The position numbers and the translations under genes are program-made. Shown here piece by piece: positions 12,481-15,201 of a DNA stretch of 15,201 nucleotides; position 1 is the first letter of the stretch; each line of letters opens with the position of its first letter. Below the pieces are notes generated by a model. That model was not told the origin of the DNA and did no database searches. It saw only the letters and a list, made by a program, of their open reading frames with translations. The DNA comes from Kiritimatiellales bacterium (lineage in GTDB: Bacteria > Verrucomicrobiota > Kiritimatiellia > Kiritimatiellales > Pontiellaceae). The DNA lies in contig JAIPIO010000064.1 in the NCBI GenBank assembly GCA_021734595.1, positions 1 to 15,201 on the forward strand, in the 5' to 3' direction.

Positions 12481-13889
12481 CCTGGATCGACTACACCATC
12501 TTCGCACTCTACATGGGCGTGATCATCGGCATTGGAATCTACTTTTTCAAAAAGAACAAGAACCATGAGGACTACTATGTCGGCGGCCGCGACATTTCCT
12601 CGACCCATGTCGGCCTCTCCATTGCCGCCACCGACGTCGGCGGCGGCTTTTCCATCGGGCTGGGCGGACTCGGCTACGCCATCGGTCTCTCCGGAAGCTG
12701 GCTGCTGTTCACCGGCCTCGTCGGCGCGTGGCTCTCCGCCGTCTTCATCATTCCGCGCGTCAAAAAAGTCGATCGCGAACACGGCATGCTCACCTACCCC
12801 GACTTCCTCGCGCACCGCTACGGGCGCAAAGTCGCGCTGCTCGCCGCACTCATCTCCGGCATCGGCTACCTCGGCTTTACCGGCGCGCAGGTGCTCGCCG
12901 GAGCCAAGCTGATGGCCGGAACCGTCATGCCGGAAACCGCATTCGGCTTCAACTCCCTGCATGTTGCGCTCGTCGTGATGGGCGCAGTCATCGTGCTCTA
13001 CACGGTCCTCGGCGGCATCAAAGCCGTCATCTACACCGATACCGTCCAATGGATCGTCCTCTTCGGCGGACTGCTGTTTTTTGCCCTGCCCGCCGCACTC
13101 TGGAAAATCGGCGGCTTCCGCGCCCTGCGCGATGCCCTGCCCGCCGGACACCTCAGCCTGCTTCAAGTCGAACCCGTCACCTTCATCAACTGGATGATCA
13201 CCATCATCCCCATTTGGCTGATCGGCATGACGCTCTACCAGCGCATGTACGCCTGCCGCGACGAACGCGCCGCCAAACGTGCGTGGTATCTCGCGGGCCT
13301 GTTTGAATATCCGGCCATGGCCTTCATCGGCGTCGCGCTCGGTGCCTGCGGCCGTGCGCTGTTTGCGGACATCGAACCGGAAATGGCCGTTCCGATGCTC
13401 ATAAAAACCGTCCTGCCCGTCGGGCTCACCGGCATCGTCGTCGCCGCCTACTTCTCCGCCGTCATGTCCACCGCCGACAGCTGTCTGATGGCCGCCTCGG
13501 GAAACTTCGTTAACGACCTGCTCGAAAAAATGAGTCCCAATCCTTGGAAAACCAAAACCCACGTGCTCATCTCGCAGCTCGTCACACTGCTGATCGGCGC
13601 CATCGCGATCGTACTGGCACTTCAATTCACCACCGTGCTCGGCGGCATCCTGCACGCCTATGCCTTCATGGTCTCCGGCCTCACCATCCCGACACTCGGT
13701 GCCTTCTTCTGGAAACGCAGTTCCGCGACAGGCGCACTGGCCGCCATGCTCGCAGGCGGCGGACTGACGCTCACCCTGCTGATCGGCGGCATCACCCCGC
13801 CCTTCGGCCTCGCCCCAAGCTTCTACGGCATCCTGTTCTCCGGGATTGTCTTTATTCCCGTCTCACTGTTAACTAAAAAACAATCATGA
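12477..13889 (+). CDS. Sodium:solute symporter (SSF family), probable osmolyte uptake
   Basis: A 470-residue membrane protein of the sodium:solute symporter family (LeuT fold), with about 13 helices. Family marks are the N-terminal YYVGGRDISSTHVGLSIAAT (33-52), the mid-protein YTVLGGIKAVIYTDTVQ (175-191), and AAYFSAVMSTADSCLMAAS (323-341), which holds the Ser/Thr/Asp residues around the Na2 site. SSF members carry proline, pantothenate, sugars, choline and similar compounds with Na+. The substrate is not readable, but a position between the two acetyl-beta-lysine synthesis genes makes that solute, its precursor lysine, or another compatible solute the likely cargo. The start overlaps the MscS stop and its stop overlaps the ablB start, both as ATGA, indicating strict translational coupling. 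Third-position GC is high, giving a long open antisense frame that is not a gene. Confidence 0.9.
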   Translation: MTWIDYTIFALYMGVIIGIGIYFFKKNKNHEDYYVGGRDISSTHVGLSIAATDVGGGFSIGLGGLGYAIGLSGSWLLFTGLVGAWLSAVFIIPRVKKVDREHGMLTYPDFLAHRYGRKVALLAALISGIGYLGFTGAQVLAGAKLMAGTVMPETAFGFNSLHVALVVMGAVIVLYTVLGGIKAVIYTDTVQWIVLFGGLLFFALPAALWKIGGFRALRDALPAGHLSLLQVEPVTFINWMITIIPIWLIGMTLYQRMYACRDERAAKRAWYLAGLFEYPAMAFIGVALGACGRALFADIEPEMAVPMLIKTVLPVGLTGIVVAAYFSAVMSTADSCLMAASGNFVNDLLEKMSPNPWKTKTHVLISQLVTLLIGAIAIVLALQFTTVLGGILHAYAFMVSGLTIPTLGAFFWKRSSATGALAAMLAGGGLTLTLLIGGITPPFGLAPSFYGILFSGIVFIPVSLLTKKQS

Positions 13890-14716
13890 GCGACACACTC
13901 GAAAAAATCGGAAATTCACAGATTCAGCACGGGCCGGACAACAACCGCATCTATTTAATGAAGCTCGACCCGGCGGATCTGCCCGGCATCATTGATCAGC
14001 TCGATGCACTGGCGGCGGAGAAAGGCTACACGAAGATTTTCGCAAAAGTTCCCACACCGCACACTGCCACCTTCACCGCAGGCGGCTACAGAAAAGAGGG
14101 AAACATTCCGAATTTCTACAACGGAAAAACCGATGCTGCTTTTCTCGGAAAGTTTATTGATCCGTCCCGGGAGATCACCCCGCAACGCGATGAAATTGAA
14201 AAAATCATCCTTCTGGCGCAGTCGAAAACCGGAAGTGTGGTCAAACCGCTCCCCAAAGGCTACTCCCTGCGCTCGGCAGTTGAAGCCGATGCCGAAGAGC
14301 TGGCGAAAGTCTACCAGCGGGTGTTCGCATCCTATCCCTTCCCGATCCATAACCCGGACTATTTGATCGAAACGATGCGCAGTCATGTCTGCTACTTCGT
14401 TGCGGAGAAAGACGGGAAAATCGCCGCCGCCTCATCGGGGGAAATGGACAAAGACAACCGCAACGCCGAAATGACCGATTTCGCGACCCTGCCGGAACAT
14501 CTCGGCAACGGACTGGCCGTTCACCTGCTCAAATTCATGGAGCCGGAAATGCACCGACGCGGCATCGCCACGCTCTACACCATCGCCCGCGCCATCTCGC
14601 CCGGCATGAACATCACCTTCGCCAAATGCGGCTATGCCTTCGGCGGCACACTCATCAACAACACCCAGATCTCCGGATCCATCGAGAGCATGAATCTGTG
14701 GTATCAATCCGCCTGA
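13886..14716 (+). CDS. ablB: Beta-lysine N-epsilon-acetyltransferase
   Basis: A 276-residue GNAT-family enzyme that acetylates L-beta-lysine with acetyl-CoA to give N-epsilon-acetyl-beta-lysine, a zwitterionic compatible solute known from methanogens and some bacteria. The N-terminal 120 residues carry the family-specific region, including YTKIFAKVPTPHTATFTAGG (48-67) and NIPNFYNGKTDAAFLGKF (74-91), typical of the putative beta-lysine acetyltransferase family. The C-terminal GNAT domain starts near 125, with YFVAEKDGKIAAASSGEMD and a shortened acetyl-CoA loop around LGNGLAVHLL. GYAFGGTLINNTQISGSIES closes the domain. The start overlaps the symporter stop (ATGA), making this the last gene of the operon. 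A hairpin overlaps its stop codon and an asd fragment follows. Identity is well supported by ablA in the same operon. Confidence 0.92.
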   Translation: MSDTLEKIGNSQIQHGPDNNRIYLMKLDPADLPGIIDQLDALAAEKGYTKIFAKVPTPHTATFTAGGYRKEGNIPNFYNGKTDAAFLGKFIDPSREITPQRDEIEKIILLAQSKTGSVVKPLPKGYSLRSAVEADAEELAKVYQRVFASYPFPIHNPDYLIETMRSHVCYFVAEKDGKIAAASSGEMDKDNRNAEMTDFATLPEHLGNGLAVHLLKFMEPEMHRRGIATLYTIARAISPGMNITFAKCGYAFGGTLINNTQISGSIESMNLWYQSA

Positions 14717-14726
14717 ACGGGCGGAT
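14707..14726 (+). terminator. Hairpin overlapping the ablB stop codon
   Basis: ATCCGCC (14707-14713) pairs perfectly with GGCGGAT (14720-14726) across a 6-nt loop containing the TGA stop. No T-tract follows, so it may stabilise the 3' end or be a weak terminator rather than a canonical one. Confidence 0.35.
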
Positions 14727-14739
14727 ATAGGATTTGACT

Positions 14740-14820
14740 GCCTTCACCGTCGGCGCCCAGCTTCTCTGGGGCACCGTCGAACCGCTCCGCCGGATGCTCC
14801 GCATCCTGCTGGAGAAATAG
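14740..14820 (+). pseudogene. Duplicated 3' end of asd (fragment)
   Basis: This 81-bp block matches the last 81 bp of asd (9839-9919), with 8 mismatches by my count and no gaps, ending in an in-phase TAG. It encodes AFTVGAQLLWGTVEPLRRML and then RILLEK, against AFTVGDQLLWGAAEPLRRML in the complete gene. Weaker similarity may reach a few codons further upstream (LTA versus LSA). There is no start or remaining asd body, so it is not a functional gene. Most differences are synonymous or conservative, so the block looks like the tail of a related asd under past selection rather than a randomly decayed copy. It fits the model of a cassette inserted at the asd 3' end, with this as the displaced original end, or a deleted tandem copy. 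Confidence 0.85.
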
Positions 14821-14826
14821 TTTATC

Positions 14827-14895
14827 GTAGACGCGGCTTCCAGCCGCGTTGCGCACGAAAAGCTCAAACACAACGGGGCAAAATGCCTCGTCTAC
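14827..14895. repeat. REP/MITE-like intergenic element with terminal inverted repeats
   Basis: A 69-bp element bounded by GTAGACG (14827-14833) and its complement CGTCTAC (14889-14895). Inside, ACGCGGCT and AGCCGCGT (14831-14849) form a perfect 8-bp stem with a TCC loop. Only one copy is in the window, so its repetitive nature is inferred from structure. Confidence 0.5.
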
Positions 14896-14944
14896 ATTAT
14901 TGCTCCGGCGATTAAATGTTGAGAATTCCATGCGACTGATTTAT

Positions 14945-15038
14945 GGCCACAAAGAGGCACATAGCGGCGGCGAAAAGAAGGCGGATGGACGAAAACTCAG
15001 CGGTTCGGGTCTTTGTGTTTTTTGCGCCTTTTCGTGGC
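14945..15038. repeat. Imperfect long-range inverted repeat around GCCACAAAGAGGCAC
   Basis: GCCACAAAGAGGCACA (from 14946) is complementary to the sequence ending GCGCCTTTTCGTGGC (15024-15038), with 13 of 16 positions pairing. The interior is purine-rich then T-rich, with no credible gene. It has the look of a dispersed non-coding repeat unit. Confidence 0.4.
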
Positions 15039-15075
15039 TATCCTCACAATATTTAGCCGCCGTATCTATAGAAAA

Positions 15076-15097
15076 CCCCGCGATGCAGATCGCGGGG
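15076..15097. terminator. Strong bidirectional Rho-independent terminator
   Basis: CCCCGCGAT (15076-15084) pairs perfectly with ATCGCGGGG (15089-15097) across a 4-nt loop. It is preceded by AAAA and followed by TATTGTTTT, so it can work on both strands. On the minus strand it lies 7 nt after the stop of the gene entering from the right. On the plus strand it would stop read-through from the abl operon. Confidence 0.85.
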
Positions 15098-15104
15098 TAT
15101 TGTT

Positions 15105-15201
15105 TTACACCCCTTTCGTTACACAATCCTTAAGCAGAAGCGGAGAGAGGACTCCAAAGTTGAGCGACAGGTTGGCCACCAGCAAATTTCGGTTTTTCCA
15201 C
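15105..15201 (-). CDS. C-terminal end of an unidentified protein (partial)
   Basis: On the minus strand an open frame enters from the right edge and ends in TAA at 15105-15107, giving 31 visible residues. They include NLLVANLSLNFGVLSPLLLK and a short DCVTKGV tail. The segment is mildly hydrophobic but too short to identify. I prefer this frame over the other two because its stop lies directly before a strong terminator; the alternative frames end at 15130 or nearby. The direction converges with the abl operon. Confidence 0.4.
   Translation of the reverse strand, partial: WKNRNLLVANLSLNFGVLSPLLLKDCVTKGV

Noticed and set aside
12246..13655. 469-codon open frame on the minus strand, opposite the symporter gene
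   Set aside because: It is antisense to a well-supported SSF gene, with a Gly/Asp/Glu/His-rich low-complexity composition caused by GC-rich third positions. It has no family features and would overlap two coupled genes.
14655..14931. Minus-strand frames of 72 and 75 codons over the ablB end and asd fragment
   Set aside because: They cross a pseudogene fragment and a hairpin repeat, and partly mirror the antisense of the asd tail; there is no ribosome binding site or family likeness.
1..15201. CRISPR array, tRNA/rRNA genes, transposase or integrase
   Set aside because: I looked for regularly spaced direct repeats, cloverleaf-like sequences and DDE or tyrosine/serine recombinase motifs and found none, so the insertion at asd cannot be tied to a visible recombinase.

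Overview
The window (15.2 kb, GC-rich with strong third-position GC in the longer genes) reads as a bacterial chromosome segment. It holds antiporters, PTS-type regulatory domains and a complete set of genes for the osmolyte N-epsilon-acetyl-beta-lysine, which points to a salt-adapted, probably marine bacterium. My best guess is the PVC group (Kiritimatiellota/Pontiella-like), from the excisionase-type HTH-EIIA fusion and the style of the intergenic repeats. That placement is an impression, not a search result. I see no rRNA, tRNA, CRISPR array, transposase or integrase.

Region 1 (1-5967, all minus strand) is an ion-transport and regulation cluster. In transcription order it has a stand-alone PTS EIIA-like protein (5461-5967), an HTH-EIIA fusion (4608-5255), a cation:proton antiporter with C-terminal CBS domains (2931-4604), a small putative secreted protein (2597-2914), a two-CBS protein (2021-2488), an EIIA-CBS-CBS protein (1092-2009) and an NhaD/ArsB-type transporter cut by the window start (1-1073). 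Several joints have 3-20 bp spacing with ribosome binding sites overlapping the upstream stop. All three EIIA domains keep the phosphorylatable His, but there is no sugar permease, so a regulatory, PTS-Ntr-like role fits best.

Region 2 (6061-8684, minus) is a two-gene unit: a DMT/EamA transporter followed by a PabB-PabC fusion for p-aminobenzoate synthesis. This stretch carries a cluster of TTTCCAA-N3-TTGGAAA palindromes, mostly inside coding sequence. Region 3 (8813-9919, plus) is asd, aspartate-semialdehyde dehydrogenase, divergent from region 2.

Region 4 (10265-14716, plus) is a tightly coupled four-gene operon: lysine 2,3-aminomutase (ablA), an MscS-type mechanosensitive channel, a sodium:solute symporter, and beta-lysine N-acetyltransferase (ablB). 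It would combine synthesis, emergency release and reuptake of one compatible solute in a single transcript. It is bracketed by asd on the left and by an 81-bp degenerate copy of the asd 3' end on the right (14740-14820), which suggests the cassette was inserted at the end of asd.

Region 5 (14717-15201) holds that asd fragment, two intergenic repeat elements, a strong hairpin terminator, and the tail of a minus-strand gene entering from the right.
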